From: Cyclobacterium xiamenense
GTDB lineage: Bacteria > Bacteroidota > Bacteroidia > Cytophagales > Cyclobacteriaceae
NCBI RefSeq assembly: GCF_009467825.1
Contig: NZ_WIOK01000005.1
Location: 124,001-188,000 of the forward strand
Reading direction: 5' to 3'
Length of the DNA: 64,000 nt
Notes under the pieces: model-generated
What the model saw: the letters and a program-made list of their open reading frames with translations, nothing else
The model's database searches: none
What the model was told of the DNA's origin: nothing
Translations under genes and position numbers: made by a program
Part shown: piece by piece, positions 18,672 to 28,178 of the stretch
Layout of the letters: every line of letters begins with the position of its first letter
Position numbering within the stretch: the first letter of the stretch is position 1

Positions 18672-19181
18672 ATGAAAGGTATTGCTCTCGCATGTTTAGG
18701 TAGTATTCTCATCACCGTTTTCTTCCTCGTCCCTCCGGATTCCGGTTGGGCTGGGATAGCCCCATTCGTTGATTCCGCCGGATCGGTGGGAGAAAAACAC
18801 ACCGCATCTGCCGACACCACGGAAATAGAGATCGTTTCCAAAGGAGTAGAGCTAAGTTACTCGGTGTCAGAGATACGTGCCAAGGCGGGAGAGGTGCTGC
18901 GTATCCGGTATATCAACGAGAGCGACATGAGTCACAATATCGTCCTGGTACGGGAAGAAGCAGATATCCGACCGGTAGGTATTGCCGCGCTTCAGGCCAT
19001 GGCGACGGACTGGATCCCGGAAAAGGAAATGCACCGGATCCTCGCCTACAGCGATCTGGCCTATTCAGGGGATACCGTCGTGCTTTCCTTCAACGTTCCT
19101 CCGCCGGGTACCTATCCGTACATATGTACTTATTCGGCGCACTGGACACAAATGCAGGGGAGGTTGATTTCAACCGAGTAA
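18672..19181 (+). CDS. Secreted cupredoxin (azurin/plastocyanin-like)
   Basis: The 169-residue product has an N-terminal export signal (1-20) and a single cupredoxin beta-sandwich. The first copper ligand is the His of SHNIVLV. The remaining ligands are in the C-terminal loop YICTYSAHWTQMQG: Cys, His and Met in type I copper order. The family carries electrons in the periplasm or at the cell surface. It sits inside the PUL, 9 codons' distance from the next ORF region, which suggests an oxidative step in glycan attack or an electron shuttle. The partner oxidase is not seen. ATG 18672 is chosen over a TTG at 18663. Confidence 0.85.
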   Translation: MKGIALACLGSILITVFFLVPPDSGWAGIAPFVDSAGSVGEKHTASADTTEIEIVSKGVELSYSVSEIRAKAGEVLRIRYINESDMSHNIVLVREEADIRPVGIAALQAMATDWIPEKEMHRILAYSDLAYSGDTVVLSFNVPPPGTYPYICTYSAHWTQMQGRLISTE

Positions 19182-19250
19182 GCGGCTAATATGCCCGTCA
19201 ATTGGCCGGCAAGAATCGTGTATTTCAAAAACTACGCAAACAGACAAAAG

Positions 19251-20549
19251 ATGAAGTTAAAAAATAAGAATAAATCGTTATGCAGTTCGTTTGGCCTGGC
19301 CTGCCTGCTGCTCGTGATCTTTTCGGTTTCTATGGATGCCAGTTGGGCCCAGGGGAGTGTTAAAACAATTCAGTTTAGGACGCACATTATAGACGATTCC
19401 CTGATAGGAGGTGCTTTTTCGAATACCGGGCTGGCCGATATGGACGGCGACGGAAAGTTGGAGTACATCATGAGTTCGCGCGGAACGGGAAAAATCTACG
19501 TTTACAAATACCATGAGCCCGGCCATTGGTCCCGGTACATTGTGGGTGAAAACCCACCCACCGATGCCGGTGGCGCGGTACTGGACGTAGATGGTGACGG
19601 ATTGCCGGACTACCTTGTCGGGGGCGCCTGGTACCGAAATTCCGGTGACCTGCAGACTGCCTACGAGCGGATTGTATTCGATGACGACATCATGGATGGT
19701 TCCATCCACGATCAGGTAGTCGCCGATGTTAATGGAGACGGGCGCATGGACGTGATTACCATGTCGGATCGAAACAATCTTCGCTGGTACACCATTCCCG
19801 ATAACCCGAAGGATCCCTGGAAAAGGCAGGACATTGGTGCTGCGGTACACGGTGGGGTCGCGCCAAAGGGACATGGCGACCTGGACGGTGACGGGGATAC
19901 AGATATTGTCCGGACGGATGTATGGTTTGAAAATTTGGACGGCAGCGGCACCAGGTGGAAAAAACACGATTTGGGACCCTTTATGCCGTTGCCGGAGGGG
20001 GAACCAAGCTGGGCGGATAAAGCAGCCAGGTCCTGGGTTGCGGACATCAACGAGGATGGGAGGCTGGACGTGGTACAGACCGTTGAAGAAATGCGCGGTG
20101 GCAGGGTATGGTGGATGGAAAACCTCGGTCCCGATTCCGGGGGAACGATTCAATGGTTCCGGCACGAAATCGCTGGATGGGACCGTATCATGGGCGGTTT
20201 GCACTCCCTTGGCGTGGCGGATTTTACCGGAAATGGCAAACTTGATGTCATCACGGCGGAACAAGACTGGCAGCGGGCGCGCCCGGGAGCAAAGGGCGAG
20301 GAAAACCCGCGGTATTACCTCTGGGAAAACCTTGGCGTAGGTCCCTCCTGGTCCAATAATCCGAAAGTGGAGTGGAAGGAGCATGTAATTGCCGACGTAA
20401 ATCTAGGTGGTCATGAGATTGTATTTGGGGATGTCACGGGAGACGGAATGCTAGATATCGTTGGAAAGCCCTGGAGCCCTTCCGATGACAACGCGCTGGG
20501 GGGCAAAGCCTTTGTTTTGTTTCTTGAAAATAAATCGATTCTTGATTGA
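19251..20549 (+). CDS. Secreted FG-GAP/VCBS-repeat beta-propeller protein
   Basis: A 432-residue protein with a signal peptide (start MKLKNKNKS, cleavage near SWAQG); ATG 19251 is preferred over 19191 because the signal begins there. Seven calcium-binding repeats of the D-x-D/N-G-D/N-G type are visible: DMDGDGKLEY, DVDGDGLPDY, DVNGDGRMDV, DLDGDGDTDI, DINEDGRLDV, DFTGNGKLDV and DVTGDGMLDI. This predicts a seven-bladed propeller. Possible roles are carbohydrate binding or a propeller lyase/dehydratase like that of aldos-2-ulose dehydratase. The fold is well supported and the activity is not. Confidence 0.82.
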   Translation: MKLKNKNKSLCSSFGLACLLLVIFSVSMDASWAQGSVKTIQFRTHIIDDSLIGGAFSNTGLADMDGDGKLEYIMSSRGTGKIYVYKYHEPGHWSRYIVGENPPTDAGGAVLDVDGDGLPDYLVGGAWYRNSGDLQTAYERIVFDDDIMDGSIHDQVVADVNGDGRMDVITMSDRNNLRWYTIPDNPKDPWKRQDIGAAVHGGVAPKGHGDLDGDGDTDIVRTDVWFENLDGSGTRWKKHDLGPFMPLPEGEPSWADKAARSWVADINEDGRLDVVQTVEEMRGGRVWWMENLGPDSGGTIQWFRHEIAGWDRIMGGLHSLGVADFTGNGKLDVITAEQDWQRARPGAKGEENPRYYLWENLGVGPSWSNNPKVEWKEHVIADVNLGGHEIVFGDVTGDGMLDIVGKPWSPSDDNALGGKAFVLFLENKSILD

Positions 20550-20715
20550 CATGCATCGTTCCGTGCTTCTTTGTTACCGGAATTCACCTGGGCTGCTTTC
20601 AGCAAGCGTTTATCCTTACTTTCTGGCATACCAACTGACTAAAAACTAAAACCAAACAACTGCGAAAAAGGGAATCTTTTTGGCAGTTGATCCAAGGAAG
20701 ATTACCGCAAGACCC

Positions 20716-23121
20716 ATGACAAATTTGATTAGACAGCGTTTATCTCGTTTCTTGTTTGCCCTCGCGGCGAGCTCTTTTACCCATGTGCCGTTACAGGCCC
20801 AATTTCAACCTTCCGATAACATGAACCCAATGGATCACGGGCCATTTGTTACGTCCACGATGACGCACGATCCGCTGGTAGCGAGTAGCCTGTTTGTAAA
20901 CAAAGGAATTGCCGTCAAGGTTGGAAGGGATCCGCAAGCCGTCATTACCTTTGATACGGATTTATTGCGTGTTGCAAGCGCCTGGACTGGAGGATTCCTT
21001 CATTGGTACCTGGAGCGGGACGGGCTGGAGAATTGGCCCAGTCCGGATGGAATTACCCATTTCGAAACCAGCAAAACCCCTGGGTGGTCACTTGATGGAG
21101 AGTTTGAGGATCCAAGAAACTGGCCCTATGGACCCATCCCGAAGGAACAAGCACATTACAAGGGACTGTATATGCACGGAGAAAAGGTTCTTTTTTCTTA
21201 TACCGTTGGCAAAAGTCAAGTTCTTGAACTACCCGGATTTTCGCAGGTGGAGGATCGGCCTGTTTTTACCCGGACGTTTACTTTGAGTCCCACGGAAGAA
21301 ACCCTGTCTTTGCGGGTGCTACAGGTCCCGGAAAATGCGGAAATCGAACGCATACCGCTTGCCGATTCCCGGGGATACCTGCGCATTCGGGTGGGTAGCA
21401 GCACACGCATGCTTGGCATACAGGGAATTTTCGATTCAGCCGCAGAATGGCGCATCCAAAACCGGCACCTTGTACTGGATCTTCCCCAAATCGGCGAACC
21501 ACTGACGTTTTGCCTGGCTATCGGGCCGGTACTGTCTGGCGAAACCTCCAGCTACATGCAGGCCTACCTGGAACAGGCGGAAGACCTCCCAGACCTGTCT
21601 GAATACACCCAACCCGGCCCTGATCTATGGGAAACCTTGCAGACAGAGGCGGTGATGGGAAAGGACGAGGGGCCGTTTACCGTAGATGAGCTTACCCTAC
21701 CGGCTGACAATCCCTGGAAATCATTTATTCGCTTGATGGATGTGGATTTTTTATCCGACGGCAGGGCAGTGGTGGCATCCCTTAGCGGTGATGTATGGTT
21801 GGTAGAGGGAATCGGAGAAGAGCTAGGCACACTAAACTGGCATCGATTTGCTACGGGTTTGTTTCAGCCAGGCGGTGTAAAAGTAGTCGACGACCAGATT
21901 TACGTGACCGGTCGCGATCAAATTACACGATTACACGATTTGAATGAGGATGGATTTGCCGATTTCTACGAGAATTTCAACAATGAGATCATGGCATTCA
22001 CGAATTTTCATGCCTTCACCATGAACCTGGAAACCGATTCACAGGGAAACTTTTATTTCGCCAAATCGACTCCCTGGCCACCCTATCTCCGAAGAAACGG
22101 GCCTCCAGCCAACGCGGAAATAACCCCGCATCATGGGGTACTGTTTCGGCTATCACCGGATGGGGAACGCTTGGAAACCATCGCAACGGGTCTGCGGAAT
22201 CCCAACGGGTTGGATATTGGTCCGGACGGGGAAATGATCTATGCAGATAACGAAGGAAACTGGGTACCTACCAGCAAGGTGCACCGCATCAAAGAAGGTA
22301 AATTCCACGGATTTATCCCGGCTGCGCACCAATCCGAAACGCCGGAGTCTTTTGAGCCTCCGATGATCTGGACTCCGCATTACCTGGATAACTCTCCGGC
22401 CAAACCCCTTTTCATCAGGAGTACGCACTGGCCCAAAGAATTGCAGGACGATCTCTTGTTGGCTTCTTACGGGCGTGCATCCCTTTCGCTGATACTGAAA
22501 GAAGAGGTGGATGGGGTCTGGCAGGGAGCGCACGTAAACCTGCCATTGGTATTTAAATCCGGCCTGGAACGCGGACGCTTTCATACAGATGGACATCTGT
22601 ATCTAGCCGGGATGACCAGCTGGCAATCCATAGGAGAAGACTGGGGCTCGTTTCATCGCGTTAGGTATACCGGGCAGCCATTGGCCCTACCTGTGGCTGT
22701 CAACACCAAAGCCGGTGGTATTGAACTTCATTTTAACCAAAAACTGGATCCCGGGATCGCCACCTCGATGGACAATTTCCGCCTGCAGAAATGGACCTAT
22801 CCCTGGACCAGTCAGTACGGCAGCCGGGGGAAGGTTTATTCGGTGGACAACCCCGGACAAACCAAGCCCGACGCGGTACAGGTGGCATCTATCCGCTTGT
22901 CGGCGGATGGAAAGGTGGTTTTTTTGGAGATCCCCTCCCTGAAACCCGGTGCGGTGAACGCTTCCCTTGGTACACTGGAGGAACTGCCGGACATGATTGA
23001 AACCTCACTGGGCTGGGTGATGTCAATAAGCTACCAGATCGCAACGGAAGACGGAACCGAATTAACCCATATGATTCACAAAACGATCCACCGGGTTCCT
23101 ACCGAAGGATTCGCTGAATAG
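20716..23121 (+). CDS. Secreted DUF6797-like / beta-propeller protein, no haem motif
   Basis: An 801-residue exported protein; ATG 20716 opens the signal peptide (cleavage near LQAQF) and a TTG at 20680 is less likely. The first third resembles DUF6797 (LFVNKGIAVKVG, VASAWTGGFLHWYLERDG). From about residue 335 a propeller similar to glucose/sorbosone dehydrogenase-type proteins begins (DVDFLSDGRAVVASLSGDVW, GLRNPNGLDIGPDGEMIYADNEGN). Relatives often carry a C-terminal c-type cytochrome; no CxxCH occurs here. Electron transfer would have to use another partner, perhaps the cupredoxin two genes upstream. An oxidative role on sugars is inferred. Confidence 0.65.
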   Translation: MTNLIRQRLSRFLFALAASSFTHVPLQAQFQPSDNMNPMDHGPFVTSTMTHDPLVASSLFVNKGIAVKVGRDPQAVITFDTDLLRVASAWTGGFLHWYLERDGLENWPSPDGITHFETSKTPGWSLDGEFEDPRNWPYGPIPKEQAHYKGLYMHGEKVLFSYTVGKSQVLELPGFSQVEDRPVFTRTFTLSPTEETLSLRVLQVPENAEIERIPLADSRGYLRIRVGSSTRMLGIQGIFDSAAEWRIQNRHLVLDLPQIGEPLTFCLAIGPVLSGETSSYMQAYLEQAEDLPDLSEYTQPGPDLWETLQTEAVMGKDEGPFTVDELTLPADNPWKSFIRLMDVDFLSDGRAVVASLSGDVWLVEGIGEELGTLNWHRFATGLFQPGGVKVVDDQIYVTGRDQITRLHDLNEDGFADFYENFNNEIMAFTNFHAFTMNLETDSQGNFYFAKSTPWPPYLRRNGPPANAEITPHHGVLFRLSPDGERLETIATGLRNPNGLDIGPDGEMIYADNEGNWVPTSKVHRIKEGKFHGFIPAAHQSETPESFEPPMIWTPHYLDNSPAKPLFIRSTHWPKELQDDLLLASYGRASLSLILKEEVDGVWQGAHVNLPLVFKSGLERGRFHTDGHLYLAGMTSWQSIGEDWGSFHRVRYTGQPLALPVAVNTKAGGIELHFNQKLDPGIATSMDNFRLQKWTYPWTSQYGSRGKVYSVDNPGQTKPDAVQVASIRLSADGKVVFLEIPSLKPGAVNASLGTLEELPDMIETSLGWVMSISYQIATEDGTELTHMIHKTIHRVPTEGFAE

Positions 23122-23169
23122 CCGTGAATGGATAAGTTCAAGAGTAATAACACACAGGAACCAGCAGGT

Positions 23170-24057
23170 ATGAAATTTCGCAAACACTATCTTCTTATCG
23201 TTGCATTACTTTTCTCTTGCGAGGAAGGTGTGGAGCAGCTTTTGGACGTTACCGTCACCGAGGCGCAGCGTTTTGATTACCTGACCTGGAAGATTGAAGC
23301 AGCAAACGGCACCTGGCACTTTCAACGAGCCCAGGCCGAAACGGGTGAAACCGCTACCGGATTCAATTCGGCGGTCGACAAGCAAGGCCTTGATTGGATC
23401 GCCAACGATTGTGTAGCCAATCGGGAATGGCGGGGATGGCCCAATTTTGCTTCGGACGGATTTGGACATCCCTGCCGGGGAGGCGGAGGGACCTCCAGAT
23501 GGATAGACGCCACGGGCGATCCGGTAGCTATTGGCGATACACTTCGAGGAAACCACTTGATGCTGGAATCAAGCAACGAGAAATACCGGGTCCGCTATCA
23601 CTTTTTTAGCAGCCATGCCGCTATTGAAGTACTCGAAGCGAAGGATTTATTCGCTTTTCTATGGGAAGGGCCCGTCGGTGGAAAAATGGCCATTGAGAAA
23701 CAACATTACCTGCTTGAGGACGGTGTCAAACGCCCGTTTGAGCACGGCAAGGGGCTGGGTTACCTCAATCCGGAATTTGGCAACAACTTCCCCTCTCCCT
23801 TCTTTTATTTCCTGGATGAAGATGCCGATCAGATCCTATATGTAGGAGCCAGTGGTGTTGGCGGGGGAGGAGACGAGGGATGGGCCCAACCGGATAACAT
23901 GGCGATATTTAGTTTTGGGAGAGATGACGATAAGCACGCATTGCGCAACACCGATGCAGTAGCTGTTTTTGGGTTTTTGGATAAGTCAATGGGGCATACA
24001 CAAATCAGTAACTTTATTCGTGCACGCCTTGAAGCCCCCTTTAAACCAATAGACTAG
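23170..24057 (+). CDS. Unrecognised PUL lipoprotein
   Basis: ATG 23170 gives a 295-residue lipoprotein (MKFRKHYLL..., lipobox LLFSCEE, Cys near 17); ATG 23128 adds 14 residues before the signal and is less likely. The mature protein looks like a beta-sandwich with many aromatic and acidic residues. It has a conserved-looking segment ANREWRGWPNF, a glycine-rich HPCRGGGGTSRW and GVGGGGDEGW. I recognise no catalytic motif. Its position between the DUF6797-like protein and a glycosidase candidate suggests a surface glycan-active or glycan-binding role; a galactose-mutarotase-like sandwich is one possibility. Confidence 0.7.
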   Translation: MKFRKHYLLIVALLFSCEEGVEQLLDVTVTEAQRFDYLTWKIEAANGTWHFQRAQAETGETATGFNSAVDKQGLDWIANDCVANREWRGWPNFASDGFGHPCRGGGGTSRWIDATGDPVAIGDTLRGNHLMLESSNEKYRVRYHFFSSHAAIEVLEAKDLFAFLWEGPVGGKMAIEKQHYLLEDGVKRPFEHGKGLGYLNPEFGNNFPSPFFYFLDEDADQILYVGASGVGGGGDEGWAQPDNMAIFSFGRDDDKHALRNTDAVAVFGFLDKSMGHTQISNFIRARLEAPFKPID

Positions 24058-24200
24058 CTGATTTAAACGTCCCAGTAGAAGGGTTGCTGATCGTGTCGGC
24101 AACCGCGGCCATTTCCAATCAATTTATTGCGAAAATCGGTGACGCATTATCGGATGTGAGAAAAAACAAAACAGAATTGCAACAATAAAAACCAATAACC

Positions 24201-26174
24201 ATGAAAAAAATGACACGCATAACCAACGTTGTACTTTTGCTACTGACCTTTCAGGGGTTTCTAGTTGCACAGACGACGGGCCAGATAGATGGAGAGCTTA
24301 AAAAATGGCACCCCATATCGATTACATTTGATGGACCTGAGGTCAGTGAAACCGATGCGTACAATCCGTTTATGGGCTATCGCTTAAACGTTACTTTCCG
24401 GCACGAGGGCGGAGAACTAGTATACCAGGTGCCTGGATATTTCGCTGCAGATGGAAATGCCGGAGAGACCAGCGCTACTTCTGGAAACAAATGGCGGGTA
24501 CATTTCAATGTGCCCCAAACCGGGCAGTGGAGCTACCAGGCTTCTTTCCGAATGGGAGAAAACATCGCAGTAAATGCGAGCTCAACCGCTGGAGAACCGG
24601 TTTCCTTCAACGGAGCTACCGGGACCTTTTCTATTGCCGATACGGATAAATCCGGCGTAGACCATCGTGGGAAAGGGGTTCTCAGGTACGTTGGCGAACA
24701 TTACCTGCGATTTGACAATGGAGAATGGTTTATGAAAGGAGGCGCCGATGCGCCGGAAACGCTATTGGGATATGCAGACTTTGATGGCACCTATACCCAT
24801 ACCGGCCTTTCGAAGGATGCGGGTGATGTTTTAATTTGGGGAACGACCCAACACAAAGATGGGCGGGGCGCGACACCGCTTAAAAAGTACGAAGCCCACG
24901 TGCGGGACTGGAAGGAGGGAGACCCGGTTTGGCAAGGTACAAAAGGAAAAGGTTTGATCGGCGGGCTCAACTACCTGTCAGTAAAAGGGATGAATGCCGT
25001 CTCTTTTCTGACCCTATCCGCCGGGGGGGATGGAAAAAACACCTGGCCCTGGATCAGTCATACAGAGGTAGACCGATACGATGTTTCCAAGTTGGACCAA
25101 TGGGAAATCGTGTTTTCACATGCGGACAAACTGGGATTGTTTCTGCATTTTAAAACTCACGAAAATGAAAACGATCAGCTGCTAAACGGCGGAAAGCTGG
25201 GACCTGAAAGAAAGCTGTATTACCGGGAGCTGATCGCCCGCTTTTCCCACCACCACGCATTGAACTGGAATTTGGGTGAGGAGCACGACCTATGGGATGA
25301 ATTGAACGATCCGGAGCAACTAAATGCCAAAGCGGATGCCATGTACCTACATAGCCTGGATCCTTACGACCATCCCGTCGTAACGCATACCTTTCCCAAT
25401 CAATACCAACAAAGCTACACCCCCTTGTTAGGTTACGAGTATTTTGAGGGTCCTTCCATCCAGACCAATAGCATGCGTCCCTGGCACAACTTCGAGGTCA
25501 TTTCGTATTGGGTAAACGCATCCCGGCAGACGGGTAGAAAGTGGAACGTATCCATGGACGAAGCGGGCACTGGCGCGCTCGGGGTCACTACCGATGATTA
25601 CGACGATAATTACAACCAGGATGAAGCCAGGGCTACTTATTGGGCCACCATCGCCGCAGGAGGTGACGGCGTGGAATGGTACTTTGGCTATGCCGAGGAA
25701 CAAAATGACCTGAACATGGAAGATTGGCGGAGCAGGGATGCCCTGTGGGACTATACCCGGCATGCCATGGATTTCTTTAAAACCAACCGGATCCCTTTCT
25801 GGGAAATGGAAAATGCCAACGCCCTAACCCGGAGTGAACGGGATTTCGTATTTGCGGAAAACGGGGAGCTGTACGTAATCTACCTGCCGGCCGGCGGCGG
25901 TGCCGCACTTAACCTGCAGGAGCATGCGGGTACTTATACGGTGGACTGGTACAATCCCCGGACTGGTGGAGCGCTTCAAAAAGGCAAGGAAATGGTCATT
26001 GAGCAGACGTATTCCCGGGAGCCTGCCTCCGTGTTATCGGCCTTGCCTACCATAAAAAAGCCTCGGGTGCAGGGAGGAAACGTAACCGAAGTATCCGGAC
26101 CCGGTTGGGTAAACCTCGGAATGCCTCCTGCAGATCCAAAAGAGGATTGGGTGATTTTGGTTCGAAAAAAATAA
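24201..26174 (+). CDS. DUF5060-containing putative glycoside hydrolase
   Basis: The 657-residue protein carries a signal peptide (cleavage near LVAQT). An N-terminal DUF5060 beta domain follows (about 30-150: WHPISITFDGPEVSE, TGQWSYQASFRMGE). A TIM-barrel-like catalytic region spans about 170-560, and the C-terminus has a collagen-binding-type beta domain (TYTVDWYNPRTGGAL). Acidic residues in LNWNLGEEHD near 357 and in NVSMDEAGTG near 454 are the natural catalytic candidates. Proteins of this layout are frequent in PULs and some relatives are apiosidase- or agarase-like. The exact linkage cleaved is unknown. Confidence 0.75.
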   Translation: MKKMTRITNVVLLLLTFQGFLVAQTTGQIDGELKKWHPISITFDGPEVSETDAYNPFMGYRLNVTFRHEGGELVYQVPGYFAADGNAGETSATSGNKWRVHFNVPQTGQWSYQASFRMGENIAVNASSTAGEPVSFNGATGTFSIADTDKSGVDHRGKGVLRYVGEHYLRFDNGEWFMKGGADAPETLLGYADFDGTYTHTGLSKDAGDVLIWGTTQHKDGRGATPLKKYEAHVRDWKEGDPVWQGTKGKGLIGGLNYLSVKGMNAVSFLTLSAGGDGKNTWPWISHTEVDRYDVSKLDQWEIVFSHADKLGLFLHFKTHENENDQLLNGGKLGPERKLYYRELIARFSHHHALNWNLGEEHDLWDELNDPEQLNAKADAMYLHSLDPYDHPVVTHTFPNQYQQSYTPLLGYEYFEGPSIQTNSMRPWHNFEVISYWVNASRQTGRKWNVSMDEAGTGALGVTTDDYDDNYNQDEARATYWATIAAGGDGVEWYFGYAEEQNDLNMEDWRSRDALWDYTRHAMDFFKTNRIPFWEMENANALTRSERDFVFAENGELYVIYLPAGGGAALNLQEHAGTYTVDWYNPRTGGALQKGKEMVIEQTYSREPASVLSALPTIKKPRVQGGNVTEVSGPGWVNLGMPPADPKEDWVILVRKK

Positions 26175-26389
26175 CGAGGCACGGCCCTACCGTACCGGTA
26201 CATGCGTGGTAAAACTGGGCAGGCAGTCCGGGCGGATTTCCTTCAGCAGCGGGTGTGGGTTCCAGGAATAATTGCTACCCTTACCCGACGCTGGCTGGAA
26301 ACCATCCCTACGAGCAAAATACCGGAATGCGGTGAGGAATGCCGGGCAAGCGGCGATTTCCTATTGTTAACTGTTTGAAAACGAATCGT

Positions 26390-27493
26390 ATGAAAAAGAG
26401 AACCTATTTTATGTTTTATGCCTGTAGCCTGCTATGGCTTGGCTTGGTCGCCTGCGAAACGGCGGAACAACGAACGGTGGTCACTATAGAAGGCGAGGCC
26501 TTTCATGTGAACGGAAAACCTACCTACGAGGGAAGGACCTGGAAGGGTACTACCATCGAAGGATTGCTGATGAACTCCAGGATGGTGCAGGGAATTTTTG
26601 ATGATTTGAATCCCGAAACGCGCCCGCTTTTTGGATATCCGGATACCGGCGAATGGGACCCGGATAGAAATACAGCCGAATTTGTGGCCGCCATGGAGGA
26701 GTGGAACGCCTACGGGCTAAACGCATTTACCATCAACTTGCAGGGCGGGAGTCCCATTGGATATGGGAATAAGGATTGGTACAATTCAGCCTTCTTTTCC
26801 GACGGCCGGCTCCGACCTGAATACATGGACCGGTTGAAATTGGTGCTGGACAAAGCGGATGAGTTGGAGATGGTGGTGATGCTGGGCATTTTCTACTTTG
26901 GGCAGGACCAAAACCTGGACGACGAAGTTGCGGTAATCGAGGCGGTAAGAAATTCCGTGAACTGGGTATTGCACGAAGGGTACCGAAACGTGTTGATCGA
27001 GGTCAACAACGAATGCGATGTCAATGCCTACGATCACGAGATACTGAAACCGGCCCGGGTACACGAGCTCATTGACCTGGTCAAAAGCATGGAGTACGAA
27101 GGAAACCGCTTATTGGTTAGCACCAGCTACAAAGGGAATACGCCTCCCAAGCCAAACGTCGTCAAATCCTCCGACTATATTTTGATACACGGAAACGGCG
27201 TGAATACCCTGGAGAAAATGGAGAAGCTGATCGCGGATACCCGGCAGGTGGAGGGATACCGTCCCATGCCGGTGGTAATCAACGAAGACGATCACTACGA
27301 TTTTGATCAGGAACGAAACAATTTTACCGTCGCCGTAGAAAACTATGTTTCCTGGGGCTTCTTTGACTACCGACGCGATGGAGAACCGTACGAAGAGGGA
27401 TTCCAAAGCGTGCCCGTAGATTGGGGCATCCATTCCGAACGGAAACAAGGTTTTTTTAACCTGGTCCGGGAAATTACCGGAGTAACGAAGTAG
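26390..27493 (+). CDS. GH-A-clan-type glycoside hydrolase lipoprotein
   Basis: ATG 26390 gives a 367-residue lipoprotein (lipobox GLVACET); ATG 26339 adds 17 residues and is less likely. A TIM barrel is suggested by spaced beta strands: NAFTINL, MVVMLGIFYF, NVLIEVNNE and MPVVINEDD. The acid/base glutamate would be in VLIEVNNEC (the N-E at the end of strand 4 typical of clan GH-A), and the nucleophile glutamate in VVINEDDHY on strand 7. Cellulase- or agarase-type families are candidates, but I cannot assign a GH number. It follows the DUF5060 enzyme, so the two may act together on one glycan. Confidence 0.7.
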   Translation: MKKRTYFMFYACSLLWLGLVACETAEQRTVVTIEGEAFHVNGKPTYEGRTWKGTTIEGLLMNSRMVQGIFDDLNPETRPLFGYPDTGEWDPDRNTAEFVAAMEEWNAYGLNAFTINLQGGSPIGYGNKDWYNSAFFSDGRLRPEYMDRLKLVLDKADELEMVVMLGIFYFGQDQNLDDEVAVIEAVRNSVNWVLHEGYRNVLIEVNNECDVNAYDHEILKPARVHELIDLVKSMEYEGNRLLVSTSYKGNTPPKPNVVKSSDYILIHGNGVNTLEKMEKLIADTRQVEGYRPMPVVINEDDHYDFDQERNNFTVAVENYVSWGFFDYRRDGEPYEEGFQSVPVDWGIHSERKQGFFNLVREITGVTK

Positions 27494-27542
27494 CCGCTCC
27501 CTGGAGGAGCCCTTGTAAGATAGTCAACTAAATCGGATTCAA

Positions 27543-28136
27543 ATGAAGCAATTACCCGTTCAACTAGCTATACTCTTTTCGTTGGTACTCGCATCGGATT
27601 GGGCAAAAACACCCTGGCGATTCGGGGATAAAAACGGTGGTTTTGACATTTTGCGTCAGGAAATTAGTATTTTCCCGGCCGATTTCAACAATAGTCAGCA
27701 GCCCGAGAAGTGGAATTGGACCCTGGAAGGGTTCTCACCGGCCTACTACGACAAAGTCAGGGGAGCCATTGCCATCAATACCGTCGAACAACCGACCGAC
27801 CAGTGGGCTGCCGCCGCTACGGTATTCGGCCAGGATACCGGAATATACACCATCCGGTTTACCTCGCTGTTGGAGTCGGATGGAGAATGTACGTACATTC
27901 TGCGAATCGGCGACAAAAAGGTAATGGAGTTTCAAAACCCGCGCATTTACGGAAAAGGCATCGCCGAGTACGCGCCACATGAAGTCCGGGTAGCCGATGT
28001 TGCCATTGAAAAGGGCAGTTTGATTCTGGTAGAGTTTTTACCGCATTCCAACGGATTGGTACCGGAGGGGGAAGGGTTCGGTTTTGCCCGGGCCCGTTGG
28101 AAAAGCACCATTGATTTTATACCAGAGCAGCAATGA
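27543..28136 (+). CDS. Small secreted protein of unknown function
   Basis: The 197-residue product has an N-terminal signal (about 1-19) and then a compact beta-rich domain (GIYTIRFTSLLESDGECTY, ILRIGDKKVMEFQNP) reminiscent of carbohydrate-binding modules or the PA14/CBM6 type. There is no catalytic signature. It closes the extracellular part of the PUL; 42 bases later the cytoplasmic pathway genes begin. A role as an accessory glycan binder is inferred from position only. Confidence 0.6.
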   Translation: MKQLPVQLAILFSLVLASDWAKTPWRFGDKNGGFDILRQEISIFPADFNNSQQPEKWNWTLEGFSPAYYDKVRGAIAINTVEQPTDQWAAAATVFGQDTGIYTIRFTSLLESDGECTYILRIGDKKVMEFQNPRIYGKGIAEYAPHEVRVADVAIEKGSLILVEFLPHSNGLVPEGEGFGFARARWKSTIDFIPEQQ

Positions 28137-28178
28137 GCTGCCAGGTAACGAAATACATACCATACATAACTACATTTT

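Noticed and set aside
28139-28178. Third GntR site before the catabolic operon (ATACCATAC)
   Set aside because: Only part of one arm matches and no palindrome is formed, so it is too weak to list as a feature.
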